A stretch of 64,000 nt of DNA from DSWT01 sp035420085 (GTDB lineage Bacteria; Chloroflexota; Anaerolineae; B4-G1; SLSP01). Every line of letters begins with the position of its first letter. The first letter of the stretch is position 1. A program made the position numbers and the translations under genes. Shown in pieces: positions 33,924 to 42,119 of the stretch. The notes beneath the pieces were generated by a model. That model saw only the letters and a list, made by a program, of their open reading frames with translations. It had not been told where the DNA came from and did not search any database. The DNA lies in NCBI GenBank assembly GCA_035420085.1, contig DAOLUH010000032.1:1-64000 (forward strand). Direction: 5' to 3'.

Positions 33924-33945
33924 CGTTTGAACGTTCAAACGTTTT
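33922..33945. repeat. AACGTT octamer repeat on the cmk stop codon
   Basis: AACGTTTGAACGTTCAAACGTT begins inside the cmk TAA and forms a near-perfect palindrome. It ends just before the AGGAGG of lpdA. Confidence 0.85.
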
Positions 33946-33961
33946 TTAGGAGGACTTGAAT

Positions 33962-35359
33962 ATGCCGGAATCAACTTACGATGTGATCGTCATCGGCGCG
34001 GGGCCGGGCGGGTATGTCGCCGCGATCCGCGCCGCGCAGTTGGGTATGAAGGTGGCGCTGGTCGAGCGCGAGCATCTGGGCGGGGTGTGCCTCAACTGGG
34101 GCTGTATCCCGACGAAGGCGCTGCTGCGCAACGCCGAAGTCGCGCGCTTGCTCGGCGAAGGCAAGGAATTCGGCTTTAGCGTCGAGAACGTCACGTTGGA
34201 TTACGGCGCAGCGATTGATCGCAGCCGCAAAATCTCCGCGCGGTTGGTGAAAGGCGTGGAAGCGTTGATGAAGGGCAACCACATTGATGTGGTCTGGGGC
34301 AGCGCCAGGCTGGCCTCGCCGACCAGCGTCGTTGTCACAGCTAAAGAAGGCGCAGCCCAGACGCTTGCCGCCAAAGCCATCATCATCGCTACCGGTTCGC
34401 GCGCACGGCTCATCCCTGGCGTTGAGGCCGACGGCGAGCGCGTGCTCACAGCGCGCCACGCCCTGGAACGCCGCGAGCTGCCGAAGTCCGCCATCATCAT
34501 CGGCGCGGGGCCAATCGGCCTGGAATTTGCGACGGTGTGGCACTCCTATGGCGCGAACGTCACCGTGGTCGAAATGCTGGAGCACATCTTGCCCGCCGAA
34601 GACAAAGAGGCTGCCGACGAACTGGCTCGCCAGTTCCGCCGCCAGAAAATCCAGACCCTCACCTCCACCCGCGTGGAAAGCGTCACAACGACCGCGAACG
34701 GCGTCAGTGTGCGCGTGACCGGTCCGAAGGGTGAACAAACGCTTGAGGGTGACGTGGCGCTGGTCGCCATTGGCGTGCGGCCCAACAGCGAAGACCTGGG
34801 GCTAGATACCGTTGGCGTGGCGACCGAGCGCGGCTGGATCAAGGTGGATGGCTACATGCGGACGAACATCCCCAGCGTTTACGCCATCGGCGACGTGAAC
34901 GGCCTGCTGCCGTTGGCGCACGTCGCCTCGGCGCAGGCGCTCCTGGCGGTAGAGACGATTGCCGGCCACAAGACCAAGCCGTTCGACACGAACGTGATGC
35001 CACGCGGGACGTACACCTCGCCGCAGGTCGCCTCGTTCGGCTTGTCCGAGGCCAAAGCGCAGGAACAAGGCCTGACCGTGCGCGTGGGAAAGTTCCCCTT
35101 CCTCGCCAATGGCAAGGCATTGGGGTTGAGCGACAACGCTGGCCTGGTGAAGATCGTCGCTGATGAAACCAGCGGCGAGATCCTCGGCGCGGTCATCGTC
35201 GGCCCGGAAGCAACGGAGCTGCTGGCCGAACTCGTCCTGGCTCGCGCCGCCGAACTCACGCCCGACGAGATCGCCCGCACCGTCCACGCGCACCCCACCC
35301 TCAATGAAGCTGTTATGGAGGCCGCGCACAGCGTATTTGGCAAGGCGATTCATATCTGA
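33962..35359 (+). CDS. lpdA: Dihydrolipoyl dehydrogenase
   Basis: The FAD-dependent disulfide reductase of 465 aa has the FAD motif VIVIGAGPGGYVAAIRAAQL, redox-active GGVCLNWGCIPTK, NAD motif IIIGAGPIGLEFATVW, a second FAD motif YAIGDVNGLLPLAHVA and the catalytic His in HAHPTLNEAV. It reoxidises dihydrolipoamide in 2-oxoacid dehydrogenase or glycine cleavage complexes. No E1 or E2 gene is in view. The ATG at 33962 has AGGAGG eight bases upstream. Confidence 0.95.
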   Translation: MPESTYDVIVIGAGPGGYVAAIRAAQLGMKVALVEREHLGGVCLNWGCIPTKALLRNAEVARLLGEGKEFGFSVENVTLDYGAAIDRSRKISARLVKGVEALMKGNHIDVVWGSARLASPTSVVVTAKEGAAQTLAAKAIIIATGSRARLIPGVEADGERVLTARHALERRELPKSAIIIGAGPIGLEFATVWHSYGANVTVVEMLEHILPAEDKEAADELARQFRRQKIQTLTSTRVESVTTTANGVSVRVTGPKGEQTLEGDVALVAIGVRPNSEDLGLDTVGVATERGWIKVDGYMRTNIPSVYAIGDVNGLLPLAHVASAQALLAVETIAGHKTKPFDTNVMPRGTYTSPQVASFGLSEAKAQEQGLTVRVGKFPFLANGKALGLSDNAGLVKIVADETSGEILGAVIVGPEATELLAELVLARAAELTPDEIARTVHAHPTLNEAVMEAAHSVFGKAIHI

Positions 35360-35431
35360 AGAGTATGGAGTAAGAAGTATGGAGTAAGGGTTTGCTTACT
35401 CCATACTCCCTACTCCCTACTCCCTACTCCT
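35360..35431. repeat. Inverted GAGTATG / CTCCCTA heptamer repeat
   Basis: The left arm (GAGTATGGAGTAAG, GTATGGAGTAAG) follows the lpdA stop. The right arm (35396-35431) has five ACTCCCT/ACTCCAT units. The PyrK-like gene starts seven bases later. Confidence 0.9.
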
Positions 35432-35437
35432 CCACCA

Positions 35438-36199
35438 ATGGTCAAACAACAAGACGCAGTCTTCCGCCAGGCATATCCGACGCCGCCATATTGGGCGGCG
35501 CGCCTGGATGTAGCAACCCCACCCGCGCCCGGCGCGTTCGTGCTGGCGGATCTGGGCGGGCCGTTGCGCGAGGCGTTGTTCCCGGCAGCCATTGACGCCG
35601 ACGGCTTCACCGTGATGCTGCCGCCGCGCCATCCGGTGACGCGGCTCTTGCCCGGCGCGACGGTCAATCTGTTGGGGCCACTCGGCCAGGGATTCCGGCT
35701 CGGCGGGGCGACGCGGCTGCTGTTGGTGGCCGAAGCGGCCTGCCTGCCGCCGCTGCTGCCGCTCCTCGATGCAGCGCCCGCCGTGGCGCTCGTCGTCGAA
35801 GCGCCGACGCGCGCGCAGTTGCCGTCGCCGGATCGCTTCCCCCCTACCGTCGAGTTGACGCTCGTGACCCGCGACGGTTCCACCGGGTATTTGGGTCCCC
35901 TGGAATCCCAGGAACCCGCCCCCGCGAACTTGCAGCGCGTGCTGCCGCATTTGGTGGAGCTGATCGCCTGGGCAGAGTGCGCGTGCTTCGCGTGCGCGCC
36001 GGACCGTTACGCAGCGCTCGCCGGCATTGTGCGCGCCGCGCGTATCCAACCCGCGCCGGATTTTGCCCAGGCATTGGTTCAGACGGCCATGCCGTGCGGC
36101 GTGGGCGCGTGCGAGGTCTGCCGGATCTCGACGCGCGCGGGCGAAAAACACGCCTGCATCGAAGGCCCGGTCTTCGATATGGCGCGAACTTTCGCGTGA
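35438..36199 (+). CDS. PyrK-like dihydroorotate dehydrogenase electron-transfer subunit homologue
   Basis: The protein has 253 residues. The C-terminus has the [2Fe-2S] cysteine array CGVGACEVCR...HACIEGPVFDM, as in PyrK, and a GPLGQGFRL loop in the middle. The FAD motif RxY(S/T) expected early is not evident (LREALFPA in its place), so flavin binding may be weak. No Shine-Dalgarno is visible because the repeat runs up to the ATG. It is paired with the PyrD-like gene that follows. Confidence 0.75.
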   Translation: MVKQQDAVFRQAYPTPPYWAARLDVATPPAPGAFVLADLGGPLREALFPAAIDADGFTVMLPPRHPVTRLLPGATVNLLGPLGQGFRLGGATRLLLVAEAACLPPLLPLLDAAPAVALVVEAPTRAQLPSPDRFPPTVELTLVTRDGSTGYLGPLESQEPAPANLQRVLPHLVELIAWAECACFACAPDRYAALAGIVRAARIQPAPDFAQALVQTAMPCGVGACEVCRISTRAGEKHACIEGPVFDMARTFA

Positions 36200-36204
36200 G
36201 CACC

Positions 36205-37050
36205 ATGATCGAACTCGCGCCCCGCCACAAGTTTGGGTTGCCCATCGCCGCGCCGGTGATGCCGGCCGCGGGCGCTTTCGGCTACGGCGACACATACCAT
36301 GACCTGGTGGATCTGCGTGTCTTGGGCGCGCTCGTCACCAATCCGGTAAGCCTCAATCCCCGCGAGGCCGCGCGTGGACAACGCATTGCCATTCATGGAG
36401 AACACTTCGTCGCCCACACCGGCTTGCCGAATTCCGGGGTACAGCGTGTGCTGCGCCAATACCGCCAACTATGGGAGCGCCTCCCTATCCCGGTCATCGT
36501 TCACCTGATCGCCACGACCCCTACGGAGACGGCGCAAGCGGCAGAGCGCCTCGCCGGCATCCCCAATGTGGTGGGCATTGAGCTAGGGTTGATTGACAAC
36601 ATCACGCCGCAACGGGCGCTGAGCCTGCTGGATGCTGCGCGCGCTGAAGGCGACCTTCCGGTGATCGTGCGCGTGCCCTTCCATAGCGTGGACGCGCTCG
36701 CGCTGCGCCTCGCCGAGGGTGGCGCCGACGCGCTGACCCTCACCGCGCCGCCGCGCGCGATCCTCCCTGTGGCTGATGCGCCCGGAGACGACGAAGGCAT
36801 CCACTACCTCCGCGGGCGGCTCTACGGTCCGGCGCTGCTTTCGCTCCTGCTGAACACCCTGGCGCGCTGGCGCGGCAAGTTGCCCGTTCCGGTCATCGCC
36901 TGCGGCGGCATTGCCAGTCCCCAAGACGCCATCGCCTGCCTGGAACTCGGCGCGACGGCGGTGCAGGTGGACGCGCTGCTGTGGCGCGACCCAACGCTGC
37001 TGCAACGGATTGCGGCGGGGCTGGCGAAGTTTGACCTTTCGGCTGGTTAA
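36205..37050 (+). CDS. PyrD-like flavoprotein without the catalytic cysteine
   Basis: This dihydroorotate-dehydrogenase fold has 281 residues. The N-terminus has APVMPAAGAFGYGD and HTGLPNSG, the orotate-binding GLPN strip. The C-terminus has ACGGIASPQDAIACLELGAT for FMN phosphate. In place of the NxSCPN loop with the catalytic Cys it reads GIELGLIDNITP, and the following Lys of VKLSP is VRVPF. The fold and FMN site seem kept but dihydroorotate oxidation by the usual mechanism is doubtful. The ATG at 36205 is 6 nt after pyrK; a GTG at 36196 overlapping the pyrK stop is an alternative. Confidence 0.75.
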   Translation: MIELAPRHKFGLPIAAPVMPAAGAFGYGDTYHDLVDLRVLGALVTNPVSLNPREAARGQRIAIHGEHFVAHTGLPNSGVQRVLRQYRQLWERLPIPVIVHLIATTPTETAQAAERLAGIPNVVGIELGLIDNITPQRALSLLDAARAEGDLPVIVRVPFHSVDALALRLAEGGADALTLTAPPRAILPVADAPGDDEGIHYLRGRLYGPALLSLLLNTLARWRGKLPVPVIACGGIASPQDAIACLELGATAVQVDALLWRDPTLLQRIAAGLAKFDLSAG

Positions 37051-37063
37051 GGAGATTCCCCCT

Positions 37064-37564
37064 ATGAAGCCCTTTGCCCGGATTTGGATGGCGGCGTTGA
37101 CGATTTTGGTGTTCGTTTCCCTGGCGCTTAACGTTTATTTCTTTCTCGTCATCACCAGCTTCCGGCAAGGGACGCTTGATATGATTACGAACGCCCGTGT
37201 GGGTCTGGCGGCGTTCGGCGATGAGCCTGTCGTCGTGCAGGTTCAGGTGGATCAGCAAATTCCGCTCAACGCCATTGTACCGATCAGCCAAACTCTCGTC
37301 ATTCCATTGGATATTGACTATCCGCTCTCAACGGTCGTCAATACCTTCATCAACATTCCGGTTTTGGGACGGCAAGATATCGCCATCCCCATTCAAACGG
37401 TGATCCCCATCCAATATACCCTCGAAGTGCCGATCCGGGTCGAAGTACCGATTTCGCTCACGTATCACTTGCAGACCACCGTGCCGGTCGAAGTCGCCAT
37501 CCCGCCGGAACTGCGCGCCTCACTGGATGAGATGCTACAGCAAGCCGAAGAGGGATTGCAATAA
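37064..37564 (+). CDS. Membrane-anchored beta-rich protein with alternating Val/Ile-Pro repeats
   Basis: I do not recognise this family. A single N-terminal membrane segment (IWMAALTILVFVSLALNVYF) is followed by about 110 residues of short repeated beta-like pieces (NAIVPISQTLVIPLDIDYP, DIAIPIQTVIPIQYTLEVPI, VEVPISLTYHL, VPVEVAIPPEL). A charged helix closes the protein. It looks like a surface-exposed rod or sleeve. AAGGAG lies eight bases before the ATG at 37064, 13 nt after the PyrD-like gene. 166 aa. Confidence 0.75.
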   Translation: MKPFARIWMAALTILVFVSLALNVYFFLVITSFRQGTLDMITNARVGLAAFGDEPVVVQVQVDQQIPLNAIVPISQTLVIPLDIDYPLSTVVNTFINIPVLGRQDIAIPIQTVIPIQYTLEVPIRVEVPISLTYHLQTTVPVEVAIPPELRASLDEMLQQAEEGLQ

Positions 37565-37578
37565 ATTCCCCGCCTCAC

Positions 37579-37608
37579 CCTTGCGAAGGTTCGCAAACCT
37601 TCGCAAGG
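37579..37608. terminator. Perfect 13-bp hairpin after the beta-rich protein gene
   Basis: CCTTGCGAAGGTT, loop CGCA, AACCTTCGCAAGG. No T-run follows, so it may be a repeat-type hairpin or a weak terminator. Confidence 0.55.
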
Positions 37609-37640
37609 ATGAAAGTCGCAAGAAACAGAATTTGTCACCC

Positions 37641-37659
37641 TGGGAAGTGACACTTCCCA
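37641..37659. repeat. Small palindrome TGGGAAGTG-A-CACTTCCCA
   Basis: A perfect 9-bp inverted pair around one base, 33 bp downstream of the previous hairpin and about 25 bp upstream of a TATAAT box (37684-37689). It could be an operator or another repeat unit. Confidence 0.4.
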
Positions 37660-37683
37660 CTACGGGCACACCCTGAAGCGGGC

Positions 37684-37689
37684 TATAAT
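37684..37689 (+). promoter_or_regulatory. Possible -10 box for the UbiE/MenG gene
   Basis: TATAAT with no strong -35 partner and no TG extension, 65 bp upstream of the GTG start. Confidence 0.35.
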
Positions 37690-37754
37690 GCCAAGCAGTT
37701 ATGTTGGCAAATCATGTGACAATCAAAGTCTCGTCGAAGGTGAGTGACTGATAC

Positions 37755-38471
37755 GTGCCCGATGCAAACAACGTGGACCAAAAGCGGGCCATACGTGCGC
37801 TTTTTACCCACATCGCGCCCAACTACGATAAAGTCAATCGCCTCCTTTCCTGGGGACAGGATCAAAACTGGCGCAAATGCGCGCTCGCTTGCGCGCAGGT
37901 TCCGCCTGGCGGGAAATTGTTGGACATCGCCACCGGCACTGGCGACGTGGCGCTGCTGGCAGCCGACCAGCTTCCCGGCGCGCAGATTGTCGGCGCGGAT
38001 CTGACGCCAGCGATGCTTATGGAGGCGCAGCGCAAAGCGCGCGCGCACTCGGTGGCGGCGCAGCGGATTCACTGGGTACACAGCGATGGGCTGGTGCTCG
38101 CCTTTCCGAGCAACGCCTTCGACGCCGTCATTTCAGTGTTTATGATGCGCAATGTTCCCGACGTCGCGCGCGCTTTCAACGAGCAAGCGCGCGTCGTGCG
38201 TCCCGGCGGGCGGGTGGTGTGTCTGGAGATGACGTGGCCGCAACGTTTTCCGATGACGTGGCTTTTCAAGCTGTATTTTTTCGGATTCGCGCCCATGCTT
38301 GGACAGCTCATCGCCAAAAACCGCGCAGCCTATACCTATCTGCCCCAATCCGTGAAACAGTTTTTCGCACCCGCAGCGACGGCAAAGATTATGGAAGCTG
38401 CCGGAATACACGATGTTGCGTGGGAACTGAAGATGTTAGGGACGGTGGTGATCTTCTGGGGCGTGAAGTAA
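37755..38471 (+). CDS. ubiE: UbiE/MenG-type quinone C-methyltransferase
   Basis: The SAM-dependent methyltransferase of 238 aa has the UbiE signature LFTHIAPNYDKVNRLLSWGQ (about 16-35), motif I LLDIATGTGDVALLA, MRNVPDVARAF and PGGRVVCLEMT. It would perform the last step of menaquinone (or ubiquinone) synthesis; menaquinone is likelier in this kind of organism. The start is GTG, with GAAGGTGAG upstream. No other quinone genes are in view. Confidence 0.92.
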   Translation: MPDANNVDQKRAIRALFTHIAPNYDKVNRLLSWGQDQNWRKCALACAQVPPGGKLLDIATGTGDVALLAADQLPGAQIVGADLTPAMLMEAQRKARAHSVAAQRIHWVHSDGLVLAFPSNAFDAVISVFMMRNVPDVARAFNEQARVVRPGGRVVCLEMTWPQRFPMTWLFKLYFFGFAPMLGQLIAKNRAAYTYLPQSVKQFFAPAATAKIMEAAGIHDVAWELKMLGTVVIFWGVK

Positions 38472-38511
38472 AGAGTAATGAGAAATACGTAATCAGTAAC
38501 CTGGTATGTGG

Positions 38512-38582
38512 TATTCGCCATTTGCTGATTCGCTGATTTGCTGATTTGCTGATTCGCTCATTCGCTGATTCGCTGATTCTTT
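38512..38582. repeat. GATTCGCT octamer tandem repeat
   Basis: About eight units of GATTCGCT/GATTTGCT/CATTCGCT run up to the start of the acyl-CoA decarboxylase gene. The same unit occurs before rluB and inside the GT39 gene. Confidence 0.92.
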
Positions 38583-38585
38583 TTA

Positions 38586-40148
38586 ATGGAGATAAGTTTG
38601 GCAGAGAAGACGAACACGCGACTGGAGGAACTCCGGACGCGGCAGACACAGACCCAGTTGGGCGGGGGCGTTTCCCGCATTGATCAACAGCACGCCAAGG
38701 GCAAGATGACCGCGCGCGAGCGTATTGCGATGTTGCTGGATGCTGACACGTTCCAGGAGCTACAACCCTTCGCGCTGCAACACTCTGAAGACGTTGATGC
38801 GATCCACGGCGACGGCGTTGTGACCGGTTTCGGGCAGATTGACAGACGCAGCGTCTGCGTGTACGCGCAGGATTTCACCGTGTATGGCGGCTCCGTCTCG
38901 TTGACCCACGCCCGCAAGATCACGCAACTGCAAGATTTGGCGCTGCGCAACGGCGTCCCGATCATCGGACTATTCGACTCCGGCGGCGCGCGCATCCAGG
39001 AGGGCGTGACGTCGCTGCACGGCTACGGCGAGATCTTCTGTGGCAACGTGATGGCGTCCGGCGTCGTGCCGCAAATTTCGGTGATGATGGGGCCGTGCGC
39101 AGGTGGGGCATCGTACAGTCCCGCGCTCACCGACTTCATCATTATGGTGGATAAAACTTCGTCAATGTACATCACCGGGCCAGACGTCATCAAAAGCGTC
39201 AACGGCGGAAGCAGCATTGACCACGAAAGCCTGGGCGGGGCGCGCATCCACGCGGCGACCAGCGGCGTCGCCCACTTCATCGCCGAAGACGAAGAGCACG
39301 CTCTCGATCTGGTACGACGCTTGCTCAGCTACCTGCCGGCGAACAATGTGGAGAACCCCCCCAGCCAGCCGACTGCCGACACAATGGCTCCGGTCAACCC
39401 GACCCGCCTCAACACACTCATCCCCGACGATCCGAATGTTCCTTACGACATGCGCCAGGTCCTTGATGACGTGGTGGATCGGGGGAGCTTCTTCGAAATC
39501 CACGCGGCATGGGCGCGCAACGCGCTCGTCGGATTCGCACGGCTGGCGGGGCGGGTAGTGGGCATCGTCGCGCAACAACCGTTGGAGAGGGCCGGCGTGA
39601 TTGACATTGACGCTTCTGACAAGATTGCGCGCTTCGTACGTTTTTGCGACGCCTTCAACTTGCCGCTGATCACCTTCGTGGATTCACCGGGTTTCCTGCC
39701 CGGCGTAGCACAGGAACATGGCGGCATCATCCGCCACGGCGCGAAGATTATCTACGCCTACGTCGCGGCTACGGTCCCCAAAATCTCAATCGTCATCCGC
39801 AAAGGCTACGGCGGCGCGTACATCGTGATGAGCAGCAAAGCCATCGGCGCGGACCTGCATCTGGCATGGCCTTCGGCGGAGATCGCGGTGATGGGGCCAG
39901 AGGCCGCAGTCAACGTGCTTAACCGCCGGGAGATTGCGGCGGACGCTGATCCGGTGGGACGGCGCGCGGCGCTGGTGCAGGCTTACCGCGAGACACACGC
40001 TACACCATACTACGCGGCGGAACATGGCATCCTGGATAACGTGATCGAACCAGCGCAGACGCGCGACACCCTCATCGCGGCGTTGCGTATGCTGCGCGAA
40101 CAACTCCGTCCCAAACCACCTAAGAAGCATGGGGTGATGCCGGTATAA
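38586..40148 (+). CDS. mmdA: Acyl-CoA carboxyltransferase, methylmalonyl-CoA decarboxylase alpha type
   Basis: The biotin-dependent carboxyltransferase of 520 aa belongs to the MmdA/PccB family: KGKMTARERIAMLLD, GLFDSGGARIQEGV, GPCAGGASYSPALTDF, TFVDSPGFLPGVAQEHGGII and RKGYGGAYIVMSSK. With the gamma, carrier and beta subunits downstream it should decarboxylate methylmalonyl-CoA (or a similar acyl-CoA) and drive Na+ export. The ATG at 38586 has little upstream pairing. A TTG four codons in, with GGAG six bases upstream and an AEKTNTRLEEL start, may be the true one. Confidence 0.88.
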   Translation: MEISLAEKTNTRLEELRTRQTQTQLGGGVSRIDQQHAKGKMTARERIAMLLDADTFQELQPFALQHSEDVDAIHGDGVVTGFGQIDRRSVCVYAQDFTVYGGSVSLTHARKITQLQDLALRNGVPIIGLFDSGGARIQEGVTSLHGYGEIFCGNVMASGVVPQISVMMGPCAGGASYSPALTDFIIMVDKTSSMYITGPDVIKSVNGGSSIDHESLGGARIHAATSGVAHFIAEDEEHALDLVRRLLSYLPANNVENPPSQPTADTMAPVNPTRLNTLIPDDPNVPYDMRQVLDDVVDRGSFFEIHAAWARNALVGFARLAGRVVGIVAQQPLERAGVIDIDASDKIARFVRFCDAFNLPLITFVDSPGFLPGVAQEHGGIIRHGAKIIYAYVAATVPKISIVIRKGYGGAYIVMSSKAIGADLHLAWPSAEIAVMGPEAAVNVLNRREIAADADPVGRRAALVQAYRETHATPYYAAEHGILDNVIEPAQTRDTLIAALRMLREQLRPKPPKKHGVMPV

Positions 40149-40236
40149 AGAGGCAGGACGCAAGAAACAGGATGCAAGAGGCAGGATAAAAGACAGCGTT
40201 TTTACCCAATCCCTGATTACCAGTTACCGATTACTA
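40147..40236. repeat. Degenerate AGGCAGGA / GATTAC repeats between mmdA and oadG
   Basis: AGGCAGGACGCAAGAAACAG-type units (40150-40185), then TGATTACCAGTTACCGATTACT. They are two weaker short-unit families in the same spacer. Confidence 0.55.
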
Positions 40237-40240
40237 AACT

Positions 40241-40741
40241 ATGACAACTTTACTGAATCAAGCCTTGATCTTGACCCTCATCGGAATGGGGATGACGTTT
40301 GCGGCGTTGGGGCTGCTCGTGCTGGGAATGTACGCGATGACGGCGTTCATCACAGACAAGCCGCGCCGCAAGGAGGCGCCGACGGAAGAAACGCAGACGG
40401 AAGAAGCCTTGATGACGCAAGTCGCGGATGTCGTCCTGCACATCGCGGCGGCGTCCGGTTTGCCGGGCGCGGACGCTGCGCCGTCCCAACTGCAAAACGA
40501 AGACCGCCAGCGCGCGGCCGCGGCTGCCGTGGCCCTGGCGTTGGAAGACAGCATACCGCAGACCAACGACGCCACAGCAGACTGCCGCTATCGCGCCGCA
40601 GCCGCTGCGGTGGCGGCGGCGCTGACCGAGCATAATCCAGCGGCAGTCATACCAGCGCCGCCGACCATAATACCGGATACCTGGAATTATCACGCGCGCG
40701 CGCAACATCTCATACAGCGCCAGCGCTTCGCGCGCACATAG
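40241..40741 (+). CDS. Na+-pump decarboxylase gamma subunit (OadG-like)
   Basis: One membrane helix at the start (LILTLIGMGMTFAALGLLVLGMYAM, about 8-32) is followed by a charged, then Ala-rich stretch, typical of OadG/MmdD subunits that tether the complex. The cytoplasmic part has two Ala-rich segments (AAAAAVALALEDS and AAAAAVAAALTEH) that look like a tandem duplication. At 166 aa it is longer than the roughly 80-120 residues usual for the family. It lies between the alpha subunit and the biotin carrier. Confidence 0.8.
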   Translation: MTTLLNQALILTLIGMGMTFAALGLLVLGMYAMTAFITDKPRRKEAPTEETQTEEALMTQVADVVLHIAAASGLPGADAAPSQLQNEDRQRAAAAAVALALEDSIPQTNDATADCRYRAAAAAVAAALTEHNPAAVIPAPPTIIPDTWNYHARAQHLIQRQRFART

Positions 40742-40745
40742 GAAG

Positions 40746-40829
40746 AGTAGACGGTAGTCAGTAGACGGTAGACAGGGGTGATATAGAAAAAGCTCTGTCC
40801 TTATCTCTGTATAACATCTACTGTCTCCC
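40746..40829. repeat. Inverted TAGACGG / CTGTCTA heptamer repeat
   Basis: GTAGACGGTAGTCAGTAGAC units after the oadG stop; a weak complementary arm (CATCTACTGTCTCC) lies at 40816-40829. First of five copies of the TAGAC family. Confidence 0.75.
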
Positions 40830-40852
40830 AAGTTATGATGGAGGAATTGAGT

Positions 40853-41293
40853 ATGTCCATTTATTACGTCACTATTCGGGGCAAACAATACACTGTCGAA
40901 ATCGCCGATCCGCACGCGCGCCCTGTGCGCGCCATCGTGGACGGCGAAGTCATTGAAGTCAACGTCGCCCCGGCGCCAGTCGTAACTGCGCCGCCGCCGA
41001 TCGTCACCCCTGCGCCGGTCGTCGCTGCGCCGCAACCGGTTAGCGCACCGCCCGCCGTCGCCGCGCCAGATGAGACGCTTGAGGAAGTCAAAGCGCCGCT
41101 TCCAGGCACGGTCGTGAGCATCAACGTAACAACAGGCGACGCGGTGCAAAGGGGTCATGAGCTGTGTGTCTTGGAAGCGATGAAGATGAACAATCCCATC
41201 CGTGCGAACCGCGCCGGTGTAATCCGCAAAATTGTCGTGACCGTGGGGCAACAAGTACAACACAACGATTGTCTGATGCTGATCGGGGATTGA
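40853..41293 (+). CDS. Biotin carboxyl carrier protein of the decarboxylase
   Basis: The protein has 146 residues: a short N-terminal beta domain (SIYYVTIRGKQYTVEI), a Pro/Ala/Val hinge (about 40-75) and a biotinyl domain with LEAMKMNNPIRA, whose Lys is the biotin site. It carries carboxyl groups between the alpha subunit and the membrane beta subunit. The ATG at 40853 has GGAGG eight bases upstream; the frame opens six codons earlier. Confidence 0.92.
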   Translation: MSIYYVTIRGKQYTVEIADPHARPVRAIVDGEVIEVNVAPAPVVTAPPPIVTPAPVVAAPQPVSAPPAVAAPDETLEEVKAPLPGTVVSINVTTGDAVQRGHELCVLEAMKMNNPIRANRAGVIRKIVVTVGQQVQHNDCLMLIGD

Positions 41294-41296
41294 CGG

Positions 41297-42082
41297 ATGC
41301 AAACAATCGGGCATACCGGACGGCTGTCATCACACTTAGCCAGTCGAATCGAGACGCAAACACGCGATCCCGATTGGACATTGGCGAATTTCACTTTCGT
41401 CGCCAGTGTGACGACCCTAGCCGCCGAATGTGACATCGCCCATTCGCCTTCGATGTCCGTCGCCAGCAGCCATTCTCTGCCCAGAGCACGATTGGCCTTC
41501 TTCGGCGAATCAGCGGAACTGTTAGCCAACTACGCCACGTTCTTAGTTGATCCCAATAGTGAAATCGAACTGCTCGTCGCCGAGTCGCAGCGGACCGTGG
41601 CAGAAACGGCGTTCAAAGTCCTTCACAGCGAACCTCAATGGCAGATGGTCTTCCACGGCAATCCAGAGGAGGCCGACTCTGGCCTCGCTGCCGAATTGGC
41701 TGACAATGACCTGGCAGCGATGCAAGCGTTAGCCAGGAACGAGCATGTCGAACTTCTATTTGCCACAAAAGATCCCTTTGAACAAGGACCGGCCTTCGGA
41801 ATTTGGGAGAAGCACAAACTCGTGGCGATGGGGACGACAGACCTGCGTCTGCCTGGCGCCGTACAAATCGGCAACATCGTCGCCCAGCAAACGCCTGATG
41901 GCCACACTTACCGCGCCAACATCGCAGCGGCCTTCATCAAGGCGTATGCCGATCAGAACGTCAAGATATTCATCATCGTCAATCAACACGACGAAGAGGC
42001 CATCCGCCTTCTCGAGAAATTGGGGTTCACGCGGGAACGCCCGATGTACCGAATGCGCTGTGTGCTCAAGGACAACTTTTGA
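41297..42082 (+). CDS. GNAT-family N-acetyltransferase-like protein
   Basis: The C-terminal half of this 261-residue protein has the GNAT order: LPGAVQIGNIVAQQTPDG (strand 4), YRANIAAAFIKAY (acetyl-CoA helix) and AIRLLEKLGFTRERPMYRM. The N-terminal half is unassigned. It starts 4 nt after the biotin carrier stop. Its place inside the decarboxylase operon suggests that it modifies or regulates this complex, but that is only context. An internal ATG about 53 codons in is a possible later start. Confidence 0.7.
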   Translation: MQTIGHTGRLSSHLASRIETQTRDPDWTLANFTFVASVTTLAAECDIAHSPSMSVASSHSLPRARLAFFGESAELLANYATFLVDPNSEIELLVAESQRTVAETAFKVLHSEPQWQMVFHGNPEEADSGLAAELADNDLAAMQALARNEHVELLFATKDPFEQGPAFGIWEKHKLVAMGTTDLRLPGAVQIGNIVAQQTPDGHTYRANIAAAFIKAYADQNVKIFIIVNQHDEEAIRLLEKLGFTRERPMYRMRCVLKDNF

Positions 42083-42119
42083 CCTTCGACCTGAGACTTT
42101 GGATGATTAGGAGTCGCTC

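Noticed and set aside
35977..36204. 76-codon upstream extension of the PyrD-like frame
   Set aside because: It overlaps the PyrK coding region and is Arg-rich shadow sequence; the family start begins at the Met at 36205.
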